A stretch of 6,763 nucleotides of DNA, taken from contig CAJMQR010000063.1 of the NCBI GenBank assembly GCA_905215665.1, positions 1 to 6,763 on the forward strand, written 5' to 3'. A program made the position numbers and the translations under genes. Of the stretch, positions 1 to 5,384 are shown piece by piece (within the stretch, counting starts at the first letter, position 1; each line of letters starts with the position of its first letter). The DNA is from an uncultured bacterium. GTDB taxonomy: Bacteria > Bacillota > Clostridia > Oscillospirales > Oscillospiraceae. The notes beneath the pieces were generated by a model. The model did no database searches, was not told the DNA's origin, and saw only the letters and a list, made by a program, of their open reading frames with translations.

Positions 1-1017
1 CGCGAGCGCCGCGACCGGGAGGTTTTTCAGAGGGAAATGCACGTTCTCATAAAAAATCGTGCTGCCGGACAGCTCCGTCGTGTGGCTGCCCGCGCCTATG
101 ACCGTAGCCCGTATGGTCTCTCTTGCCCGGAGATACTGCCCGCGGCACAGGGCGGAGCCCGCGATTGCCCGGCCGAGAAGTACGCCCAGATCGCCGTAGC
201 GGAAAGCGCCGGCGGTATTTGTCTCAATCAGATCCGCAACGCCGCCGGAGAAGGAGAGCAGCGGCCGGCCTGAAAGGACGGGAAGCCTGTCGGTGATGAA
301 TTTTTCAAGCAGCCCGCTTTTTCCCCGCAGGCCGACAGCCTCCTCCAGCACCTGCACCAGCAGGGAAGTGACGCGCTCCAGCGCCTCCGGCGCGGGTACG
401 GCGCCGATGGGGAAAGTGAAAAAGGGCTGCAGAACCGGCGAGAGATAGGTCAGCCGTCCGGCTTCATCGAATTTCATCAGGCGCCCGCCGACATTCAGAC
501 AGCCGGTATCCTTCAACGCGCCGTTTTCGAAGAGCGCAAGGTTCGTCGTGCCGCCGCCGATATCGAGATTGAGAACGGCGCAGCGGTGCGCGAGCGAATA
601 ATCCTGGCTGCCGGAGCCCTTTCCCGCAAGAACGCTTTCCAGCGCGGGGCCCGCCGTGGCGACGACGAAATCACCCGCGTAGCCGGACAGGGCGCCGAGC
701 ACGTCGCGGGCGTTTTCCTTGCGCGCGGTTTCGCCGGTGATGATGATCGCGCCCGTGCGGATGTCCTCCTTCCGGAAGCCGGAGGCCGCGTATTCCGCGT
801 CGATGATGCGGCGCACGCCCTCGGCGTCGATCACGGTGTCGGACAGCAGGGGCGTAAAATGAATCCGGCTGCGGTAAAGCACCTCTTTTTCCGAAATGGC
901 GAACTTCGGTACGCTGAAGGCCGCGCCTTCATCCCGAACCGTGAGACGGGAGAAAATGAGCTGTGTGGTTGTGGTGCCGATGTCGATGCCGACGGAGAGG
1001 ATCGTTTCCCCCTTCAT
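1..1017 (-). CDS. eutA: EutA, ethanolamine ammonia-lyase reactivating factor (C-terminus beyond the left edge)
   Basis: EutA is the actin/Hsp70-fold ATPase that swaps damaged B12 cofactor out of ethanolamine ammonia-lyase (EutBC), keeping the first step of ethanolamine breakdown running. The frame reads without a stop from ATG at 1017 to base 1: 339 codons of a family usually near 470, so roughly the last quarter is missing. Visible motifs: an N-terminal phosphate-binding loop, residues 8-19 (SVGIDIGTTTTQ); a second nucleotide-binding segment, residues 150-159 (NLDIGGGTTN); SFSGGV near residue 255; and VIGAGSHTTELSGS at 306-319. The N-terminus closely resembles known EutA proteins (GIDIGT, then FSRL, FSVP, FTPL). 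The ATG overlaps the stop of the upstream dehydrogenase gene (ATGA), so the two are cotranscribed and probably translationally coupled; the start has no good Shine-Dalgarno. No frameshift or missing key motif is seen in the part present. Confidence 0.95.
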   Translation of the reverse strand, partial: MKGETILSVGIDIGTTTTQLIFSRLTVRDEGAAFSVPKFAISEKEVLYRSRIHFTPLLSDTVIDAEGVRRIIDAEYAASGFRKEDIRTGAIIITGETARKENARDVLGALSGYAGDFVVATAGPALESVLAGKGSGSQDYSLAHRCAVLNLDIGGGTTNLALFENGALKDTGCLNVGGRLMKFDEAGRLTYLSPVLQPFFTFPIGAVPAPEALERVTSLLVQVLEEAVGLRGKSGLLEKFITDRLPVLSGRPLLSFSGGVADLIETNTAGAFRYGDLGVLLGRAIAGSALCRGQYLRARETIRATVIGAGSHTTELSGSTIFYENVHFPLKNLPVAALA

Positions 1018-2069
1018 AAAGCTGCCTGCAGGAGGAAATGCAGATCCTCCAAGGTGACGGGGCGGGGATTTGAGGCGGCGCAGGGGTCCTCCAGCGCCGC
1101 GCGGCAGAGACTGTCCGCCTTTGCAAGCACGTCGCCGCGTTCCAGACCGGCGGCGGTGAGACTTGCGGGAAGCTCCAGCCTGCGCCGCAGGCGGCGGATT
1201 GCAAAGACCAGCCCGTTCGGACCGGCCAGACCGCAGAAGGACGCCAGCGCGGCATAGGGCGCGGGGACAGCCTGCGCGTTGAAGCGAAGCACATGGGGCA
1301 GGAGAATGGCATTCAGCCGTCCGTGCGCAAGGTGAAAGGCTCCACCCAGCGCGTGCGAAAGCGCGTGACAGATGCCGAGGCCGGCATTGTCGAAAACGAT
1401 TCCCGCCATAGTTGCCGCCTGATGGATTTCACCGCGCACCGAAAGATCGCCCTGATACGACGCCGTGAGACGCTCCAGAACCATCCGGAAGGCGGCGGAG
1501 GCAAAGGCGGTGGTAAAGGCACTGGCGTTTTTCGCGGCGATGGCCTCCAGACAGTGCGCAAGGACGTCCATTCCCGCGTCCGCAATCAGACCCCTGGGCA
1601 GACCGCGCAGAAGTGAATCGTCCAATATGGCGGCCTGCGGGCGGATGTTTTCTTCGATCAGAGGGTGTTTGACACCCTCATGCGTCAGAATGGCAAAGGA
1701 TGTGACCTCGGAACCGGTGCCGGAGGTGGTGGGAATGGCGATGAGCCGTGCCGCGGACTGCGACAGGGAGAGAATCCCTTTCGCGCAGTCAATGGCGGAG
1801 CCGCCCCCCAGCGCAAGGACGGTATCCGCTTCGGTTTCGTGAAGCCGCCGCACACCCTCCGCGACCAGAGAGAGCGTTGGTTCGCCTCTGATCTGGTCGA
1901 AAATCTGCACCTGCGCGTCCGGAAGGTGGGAGACAATCTGCTCGGCCGTGCCGTTTTTTGTAAAAAAGGGATCCGTGACCAGGAAAACGCGCTTTGCGCC
2001 CAGGGATTCCAGAGCCTGCAGGGCATTTTCCCCAAAGTATAGCCGTGTACTGCAAACGAATGTATGCAT
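1014..2069 (-). CDS. eutG: Iron-containing alcohol dehydrogenase, EutG/PduQ type
   Basis: This 351-residue group III (Fe-dependent) alcohol dehydrogenase most likely reduces acetaldehyde to ethanol with NADH, recycling NAD+ in ethanolamine metabolism. Sequence evidence: NAD-binding GGGSAID at residues 88-94, IPTTSGTGSEVTS at 112-124, and metal ligands inferred by alignment with FucO as Asp168, His172 (AGMDVLAHCLEA), His235 and His249 (CHALSHALGGAFHLAHG). His239 matches the further conserved histidine. Overall it resembles PduQ of Salmonella from end to end, including the late SNPRP motif, and is of similar length. ATG 2069 was chosen because the family N-terminus (TRLYFGENAL) starts within ten residues and GAGG lies 7 bases upstream; the in-frame ATG at 2213 would add 48 unrelated residues and overlap the divergent gene. 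The overlap with eutA favours the EutG role; PduQ (propanal) or a general aldehyde reductase cannot be excluded. The core starts at once, with no N-terminal microcompartment-targeting extension. Confidence 0.9.
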   Translation of the reverse strand: MHTFVCSTRLYFGENALQALESLGAKRVFLVTDPFFTKNGTAEQIVSHLPDAQVQIFDQIRGEPTLSLVAEGVRRLHETEADTVLALGGGSAIDCAKGILSLSQSAARLIAIPTTSGTGSEVTSFAILTHEGVKHPLIEENIRPQAAILDDSLLRGLPRGLIADAGMDVLAHCLEAIAAKNASAFTTAFASAAFRMVLERLTASYQGDLSVRGEIHQAATMAGIVFDNAGLGICHALSHALGGAFHLAHGRLNAILLPHVLRFNAQAVPAPYAALASFCGLAGPNGLVFAIRRLRRRLELPASLTAAGLERGDVLAKADSLCRAALEDPCAASNPRPVTLEDLHFLLQAAL

Positions 2070-2150
2070 CCTCTCGCCTCTTTTCTCCCGTAGTATTTCC
2101 TGCGGCGGCAAAAAAATGTGAAAGGCAGAAAAAAAGTTGGACAAATCCGG

Positions 2151-2179
2151 TTGACAGGGCGCGAAAAATGTGGAAGAAT
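2151..2179 (+). promoter_or_regulatory. Promoter of the zinc-ribbon/CFI-box gene
   Basis: A perfect -35 TTGACA lies at 2151-2156. A 17-base spacer ending in TGG (extended -10 TGn) leads to AAGAAT at 2174-2179, which matches TATAAT at 4 of 6 positions. Transcription would begin near 2186, immediately before the ribosome binding site AAGGAG (2187-2192), giving a leader of only about 15 bases. The gene it drives starts at 2201. Confidence 0.6.
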
Positions 2180-2200
2180 AGACGAAAAGGAGTGGTTGGA

Positions 2201-3127
2201 ATGTCCGAGACAATCAAAGGGAATTGCCCGCATTGCGGGAAACCGCTGGAGATCCCGGCGGAGCTGGAAGAGTTCTCCTGCCTGTACTGCGGCGAACGGA
2301 TGCCCACGCAGCGATTGACTGCGCCGGAAAAACAGACGGAGTGTTCGGAGGAGGACAGGCGCTATCTTCGGGAAAAGTTGGCTGCCGCCGCTCTGAATTA
2401 TCCGGATTATTTCAAAAAACTGAGCAAAAAGGACTTTTTTCCGGCTTTTGAGACCTATGAGACGGAAAACCGGGCGGTCTTTGAACGTCTGGAGGCCTGC
2501 GCGCCGGAAAACGATGCGGAACGCGCCGAGATGCTCCGAAGCGTCTGCGGGGATCTGATGGATGATATTGCCGCGGGGATGGAAGCCGATCCGCGCTGGG
2601 CGAAGAAACACAGCCGCAGCGAGGTACTTTTTGAAAAAAAGGTCGTGCTGGCCATTTTCATGACGCCGGCTCTGCGGAAGCAGGAGCTCAGCGTTGCCGA
2701 ACCCTTCTGCCAGACGCTGCACGGTGTCTGGATGGAGCGCTATCCCAAAGAGCAGTGGACGCCGGGCAATTATGAGACGCTGATCGGCGGCTTCAAGAAG
2801 TTCAAATTCTGCTTTATCACGACCGCGACCTGCGTTCACGAGGGAAAGCCGGACGACTGTGCGGAGCTGACGGCTTTCCGTGCCTTCCGCGACGGCTGGC
2901 TGCGGGCGCAGCCGGAGGGAGAGGCGCTGATCCGCGAGTATTACGACATCGCGCCTGCCATTGTGGCCTGCGTGGAATACTGCGACGATCCGGATGCCCG
3001 CTATGACGAGATCCGCAGACGCTGGCTGGAGCCCTGCTACCGCGCGCTGCAGGAACGGCGCCCCGCCGAGTGCCTTGCGGCCTACCGGGATATGGTGTCT
3101 GTACTGAAAGAAAAATACCTGCACTGA
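2201..3127 (+). CDS. Zinc-ribbon and CFI-box C-terminal domain protein, function unknown
   Basis: A 308-residue, apparently soluble protein with no signal peptide or membrane segment. The N-terminus is a four-cysteine zinc ribbon: CPHCGKPLEI at residues 9-18 and CLYCGERM at 27-34 (ligands Cys9, Cys12, Cys27, Cys30). Residues about 45-195 are charged and mostly helical, with no motif I recognise. Residues about 200-262 fit the CFI-box C-terminal domain: CFITTATC at 204-211, a LTAFRAFRDGWL segment at 223-234, then an EYYDIAPAIV segment at 246-255. The family name describes a conserved motif; no activity is established. About 45 residues follow the box, so it is not quite C-terminal here. ATG 2201 was chosen because AAGGAG lies 8 bases upstream and the zinc ribbon starts at residue 9; the longer frame upstream runs into the divergent eutG. 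It stands alone between its own promoter and terminator, so the neighbourhood gives no functional clue. It is extra rich in cysteine (Cys100, 116, 170, 204, 211, 220, 257, 261, 279, 291). Confidence 0.85.
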   Translation: MSETIKGNCPHCGKPLEIPAELEEFSCLYCGERMPTQRLTAPEKQTECSEEDRRYLREKLAAAALNYPDYFKKLSKKDFFPAFETYETENRAVFERLEACAPENDAERAEMLRSVCGDLMDDIAAGMEADPRWAKKHSRSEVLFEKKVVLAIFMTPALRKQELSVAEPFCQTLHGVWMERYPKEQWTPGNYETLIGGFKKFKFCFITTATCVHEGKPDDCAELTAFRAFRDGWLRAQPEGEALIREYYDIAPAIVACVEYCDDPDARYDEIRRRWLEPCYRALQERRPAECLAAYRDMVSVLKEKYLH

Positions 3128-3140
3128 ACAGGAAAATGGC

Positions 3141-3175
3141 AGAACCACAGCCGGAGGCTGTGGTTCTCAATTTTT
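3141..3175 (+). terminator. Intrinsic terminator of the CFI-box gene
   Basis: A perfect 12-bp stem, AGAACCACAGCC (3141-3152) with GGCTGTGGTTCT (3156-3167), closes a 3-base GGA loop. CAA and then five T residues (3171-3175) follow. It starts 13 bases after the stop codon at 3127. There is no T-run on the other strand, so it acts only on plus-strand transcripts. Confidence 0.9.
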
Positions 3176-3187
3176 ATGATTCGTTTT

Positions 3188-3226
3188 CCAAAACGTCACA
3201 CTTTGGTAACATAACGGCTTTATGAT
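3188..3226 (+). promoter_or_regulatory. Probable htrA promoter region with an inverted repeat
   Basis: TATGAT at 3221-3226 matches the -10 consensus at 5 of 6 positions and lies 22 bases before the htrA ribosome binding site. No good -35 sits 16-18 bases upstream (3198-3203 is ACACTT). That position is covered by an imperfect dyad: CCAAA at 3188-3192 mirrored by TTTGG at 3202-3206, with GT/AC near the centre at 3197. A weak -35 overlapped by a dyad suggests an activator-dependent or regulated promoter. This is inferred from pattern alone. Confidence 0.4.
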
Positions 3227-3263
3227 GAAGCCATCAAAGCAAGCAGTAAAGGAGCTGAACATC

Positions 3264-4673
3264 ATGAACGAAGAATATCAGAATTTTAAATCCGGGCAGC
3301 AGGAGCCGGAACAGCCTGAAGCGCCGCAGGAGGCTGTGCCGCAGTACACCGCACCGGAGATGCCGCAATATAATCAAGCGTACAGCGCATATAACGCATA
3401 CCAGACCCCCGCTGCACCTCCGCAGAAAGCGCCGAAGAAGAAGCGCTGGGGACTGCGGATTGCACTGGTGGCGCTCTGCTGTGCACTGATCGGCAGCGCC
3501 GCAGGCGGCGCGATCGTCGGCGGTGTGATGCACAGCATGTATAAGGACGAAATCCGGAAGACCCAGATGGAGGAGCCTTCGTCCCAGCCGACCACGCCGT
3601 CCGAATCCGACCAGCAGGTCATCCAGACCAAGAATCCCTCCTCTCAGCTTACCCCGGCGGAGATTTATGAAAAGAATGTTTCCGCAGTCGTCAGTATTTC
3701 CAATCAGGCGACAACCAATGTCTTCGGACAGATTACTTCTACCGCGAGCTCCGGCACCGGCTTCGTCATCTCCGCCGACGGCGAGATCCTGACGAATTAC
3801 CATGTGGTCAAGGGTGCAAGCAAGCTGACGGTCACGCTGAACAGCGGCGATACCTACGAAGCCAAGGTCATCGGCTATGAAGAGGACAGCGATGTCGCCC
3901 TCATCAAAATCGAAGCGGAAAACCTGTCCACCGTTCAGCTCGGTGATTCTTCTTCGCTGCGCGTCGGCGATGAGGTTGCCGCGATCGGCAATCCGCTGGG
4001 TGAGCTGACTAACACGATGACCGTGGGCTATGTCAGCGCACTGGACCGCTATATCAATACGGACGGTTCTCCCCTCAATATGATGCAGATCGATGCGGCG
4101 ATCAACTCCGGCAACTCCGGCGGCCCGCTGTTCGACATGAACGGCAATGTCGTGGGAATCACCACGGCGAAGTATTCCGGTACCACCAACAGCGGCACGA
4201 CCATTGAGGGCATCGGCTTTGCCATTCCGATCGATGACGTCAAGAGCATTCTGGACGATCTGCGCACGAACGGCAGAGTGACAAACCGCGCCTATATCGG
4301 TATCGTTGCGCGCAGCGTTTCCTCCGACGAGTCGGAAAAGTTCGGACTTCCGCTCGGCGCGCTGGTGGACTCCGTGGAGGAGGGCGGCAGCGGTGAAAAA
4401 GCCGGCCTGCAGCGCTATGATATCATCACCGCCATCGACGGCAAAACCGTTGAGACCATTGACCAGCTTTCCTCCGCGCTGAAATCCTACCGCGCCGGAG
4501 ATCAGGCAACCCTGACCATCTACCGCTCCGGCCAGTCCATGGATATCGCCGTGACCTTCGGCGAGAAGCCGCAGACGACGCAGTCCACGCAGGAGCAGAC
4601 CGTGCAGCCTTCCGAAGAGACACCCTCGGAGCAGAGCGGCGGCTGGGGCTTCCCGTGGAATATTCTTCCCTGA
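3264..4673 (+). CDS. htrA: HtrA/DegP-like membrane-anchored serine protease with PDZ domain
   Basis: A 469-residue S1C-family protease, expected to degrade or refold damaged proteins on the outer face of the cell membrane. Order of parts: a cytoplasmic head (1-63) rich in P, Q, E and Y with an AYSAYNAYQTP stretch, ending in KAPKKKR; one membrane segment (about 64-88); a low-complexity linker (about 100-128); the trypsin-like domain (about 130-335) with triad His180 (TNYHVV), Asp210 (DSDVALIKI) and Ser285 (GNSGGPL); a PDZ domain (about 343-432) containing YIGIVAR and the GEKAGLQRYDIITAIDG segment; and a T/Q/S/E-rich tail ending in WGFPWNILP. Positive charges before the membrane segment place the protease outside. 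ATG 3264 was chosen because AAAGGAG (3248-3254) lies 9 bases upstream; an in-frame ATG at 3222 has no such site and overlaps the -10 box. The gene stands alone between terminators. In Bacillus, htrA paralogues answer to CssRS; no such site is recognised here. Confidence 0.95.
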   Translation: MNEEYQNFKSGQQEPEQPEAPQEAVPQYTAPEMPQYNQAYSAYNAYQTPAAPPQKAPKKKRWGLRIALVALCCALIGSAAGGAIVGGVMHSMYKDEIRKTQMEEPSSQPTTPSESDQQVIQTKNPSSQLTPAEIYEKNVSAVVSISNQATTNVFGQITSTASSGTGFVISADGEILTNYHVVKGASKLTVTLNSGDTYEAKVIGYEEDSDVALIKIEAENLSTVQLGDSSSLRVGDEVAAIGNPLGELTNTMTVGYVSALDRYINTDGSPLNMMQIDAAINSGNSGGPLFDMNGNVVGITTAKYSGTTNSGTTIEGIGFAIPIDDVKSILDDLRTNGRVTNRAYIGIVARSVSSDESEKFGLPLGALVDSVEEGGSGEKAGLQRYDIITAIDGKTVETIDQLSSALKSYRAGDQATLTIYRSGQSMDIAVTFGEKPQTTQSTQEQTVQPSEETPSEQSGGWGFPWNILP

Positions 4674-4710
4674 TGTTTTCTGATTCTTCCTTCTCTTTTT
4701 CCCTCTTTTT

Positions 4711-4743
4711 TGCCCGCACACTTCACGTGTGCGGGCATTTTTA
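4711..4743 (+). terminator. Intrinsic terminator of htrA
   Basis: An 11-bp perfect GC-rich stem, TGCCCGCACAC (4711-4721) with GTGTGCGGGCA (4727-4737), closes a TTCAC loop and is followed by TTTTTAT. It lies 37 bases after the htrA stop, behind a pyrimidine-rich run (4674-4710). It separates htrA from the hairpin region and the padR operon. Confidence 0.93.
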
Positions 4744-4746
4744 TAC

Positions 4747-4803
4747 TGATATTCAATTAAAATGTTTCATTCGGCAGAATGGAACATTTTAATATGAAGA
4801 TCA
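4747..4803. repeat. Long imperfect hairpin A
   Basis: The inner stem is 17 bp: ATTAAAATGTTTCATTC (4756-4772) pairs with GAATGGAACATTTTAAT (4777-4793) around a GGCA loop, with a single T-G wobble. After one bulged A (4794) the pairing continues outward for nine positions (TGATATTCA 4747-4755 with TGAAGATCA 4795-4803, one mismatch). Total arm length is about 26. It is AT-rich, has no T-run after it, and comes just after the htrA terminator, so it is not needed for termination. Confidence 0.85.
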
Positions 4804-4814
4804 TAATGAGACGG

Positions 4815-4850
4815 GTATCTATGATTTTCTATTCCGAAAATCATAGATAC
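4815..4850. repeat. Perfect 15-bp hairpin B
   Basis: GTATCTATGATTTTC (4815-4829) and its exact reverse complement GAAAATCATAGATAC (4836-4850) flank a 6-base TATTCC loop. Short flanking arms GACGG (4810-4814) and CCGTC (4858-4862) can extend it over an asymmetric internal loop, in competition with hairpin C. No T-run follows. Confidence 0.85.
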
Positions 4851-4872
4851 GACAACGCCGTCAGGCGGTGTC
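4851..4872. repeat. Short GC hairpin C
   Basis: GACA (4851-4854) pairs with TGTC (4869-4872), then after one A-G mismatch CGCC (4856-4859) pairs with GGCG (4864-4867) around a GTCA loop. It abuts hairpin B on the left and hairpin D on the right without any spacer. Taken alone it would be weak evidence; its exact fit between two strong hairpins is what supports it. Confidence 0.5.
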
Positions 4873-4904
4873 TTCTCAATAGAATGAAACAATTCTATTG
4901 AGAA
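4873..4904. repeat. Perfect 13-bp hairpin D
   Basis: TTCTCAATAGAAT (4873-4885) and its exact reverse complement ATTCTATTGAGAA (4892-4904) flank a GAAACA loop. The loop and part of the left arm (GAATGAAACA, 4882-4891) are also the exact complement of part of hairpin A's left arm (4763-4772). It lies about 50 bases upstream of the padR -35 box. Confidence 0.85.
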
Positions 4905-4953
4905 ATAGTATTATATGTCTCAGAATTTTTTATACTTTATTCTCAAATATACA

Positions 4954-4982
4954 TTGACAGGCGAGGTATCTTGTGCTATAGT
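4954..4982 (+). promoter_or_regulatory. Strong promoter of the padR operon
   Basis: A perfect -35 TTGACA (4954-4959) is followed by a 17-base spacer ending in TGC (extended -10). The -10 is TATAGT (4977-4982), matching at 5 of 6 positions. Transcription would begin near 4989, giving a leader of about 48 bases before the padR ATG at 5037. A promoter this close to consensus would be strong unless repressed. Confidence 0.88.
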
Positions 4983-4989
4983 GGGCACA
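4972..4989. promoter_or_regulatory. Candidate PadR operator over the -10 box
   Basis: Inverted repeat TGTGC (4972-4976) - 8 bases - GCACA (4985-4989), which encloses the entire -10 TATAGT. The spacing matches the short dyads with an 8-base gap bound by PadR-family dimers such as LmrR (ATGT-N8-ACAT). The arms here differ, so assignment to the downstream regulator is inferred from position and spacing. Confidence 0.5.
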
Positions 4990-5036
4990 GAAAGCATCCG
5001 GGAAAAGGATGGACTTTGAAACGGGGAGGCGTGCGG

Positions 5037-5384
5037 ATGTTGATTGCAGCAGACCTCATACGAGGGCATACGGAAACCATCATTCTGGCACAGCTCATGA
5101 AGCGCGACAGCTACGGCTACGAGATCAATAAGACGATCCGCGCGATTTCTGACGACCGCTATGAGCTGAAGGAGGCCACATTATATACGGCCTTCCGGAG
5201 ACTGGAGGAGACGGGTCAGATCGTTTCCTACTGGGGACAGGAGGCGACCGGCGCGCGCCGGCGCTATTACCGCATCACGGACGACGGCCGGAGAGCTTAC
5301 TGGCAGCAGGTGCAGACATGGGATGCCGCAAAACAAATCATCGATAAGCTGATAGAACTGGAGGGGAAGGAAGATGCGCAATAA
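5037..5384 (+). CDS. PadR-family transcriptional regulator
   Basis: A 115-residue winged-helix repressor of the small (PadR-s2-like) class. The winged helix occupies about residues 8-90: GHTETIILAQL opens the first helix, DSYGYEI follows at 25-31, the recognition helix lies within ELKEATLYTAFRRLEETG (43-60), and the wing is ARRRYYRITDDG (73-84). One C-terminal dimerisation helix (about 85-110) completes the fold. ATG 5037 was chosen because GGAGG (5025-5029) lies 7 bases upstream and residue 1 falls where PadR proteins normally start; an in-frame TTG at 4971 would lie inside the promoter. The stop is 11 bases inside the next gene. PadR proteins usually repress their own operon and respond to a small ligand or a partner protein, so it probably controls this operon through the dyad at 4972-4989. 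The ligand cannot be read from sequence. Confidence 0.94.
   Translation: MLIAADLIRGHTETIILAQLMKRDSYGYEINKTIRAISDDRYELKEATLYTAFRRLEETGQIVSYWGQEATGARRRYYRITDDGRRAYWQQVQTWDAAKQIIDKLIELEGKEDAQ

Larger units (their letters stand above)
4744..4950. other. AT-rich non-coding hairpin region between htrA and padR
   Basis: The gap between htrA and padR is 363 bases without a gene. It holds, in order, the htrA terminator, four consecutive hairpins (4747-4904), an AT-rich stretch with TTTTTT at 4926-4931, and the padR promoter. The hairpin part is clearly more AT-rich than the flanking genes. TGAGAC (4807-4812) is complementary to GTCTCA (4917-4922), so a closing stem could enclose hairpins B, C and D. 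I see no open frame with a ribosome site, no transposase and no tRNA. It could be a small non-autonomous mobile element or a structured RNA; neither is proven. Confidence 0.6.

Noticed and set aside
586..1257. Plus-strand frames across the eut genes (37-273, 586-1257, 1293-1616)
   Set aside because: All lie opposite eutA and eutG, whose motifs are unmistakable; none has a ribosome binding site or family resemblance.
2116..2144. A possible minus-strand promoter for eutG: TTGTCC (2144-2139), 17 bases, TCACAT (2121-2116)
   Set aside because: Only 4 of 6 and 3 of 6 consensus matches. The spacing is right, but this is no better than chance in a T-rich stretch, so it was not listed.
2111..2158. 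Minus-strand T-runs upstream of eutG as an attenuator or EutV antitermination site
   Set aside because: The sequence before the T-runs forms only a 3-bp hairpin (GGA/TCC), and no paired hairpins with the expected loop motif are visible.
1685..3148. A long minus-strand open frame (about 487 codons) spanning the CFI-box gene and part of eutG
   Set aside because: It is a shadow of the zinc-ribbon/CFI-box gene and, at its end, an out-of-frame reading of eutG. It crosses a divergent promoter and has no recognisable domain.
3234..4721. A long open frame on the minus strand opposite htrA (about 495 codons)
   Set aside because: It is exactly antisense to a gene with an intact catalytic triad. The translation is Arg/Leu/Gly-rich and low in complexity, matches no family, and arises from GC-rich codon use on the real strand.
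4971..5036. An upstream TTG start for the PadR protein, adding 22 residues
   Set aside because: It lies inside the spacer and -10 region of the promoter, ahead of the predicted transcription start, and lacks a ribosome binding site; ATG 5037 has GGAGG at good spacing.
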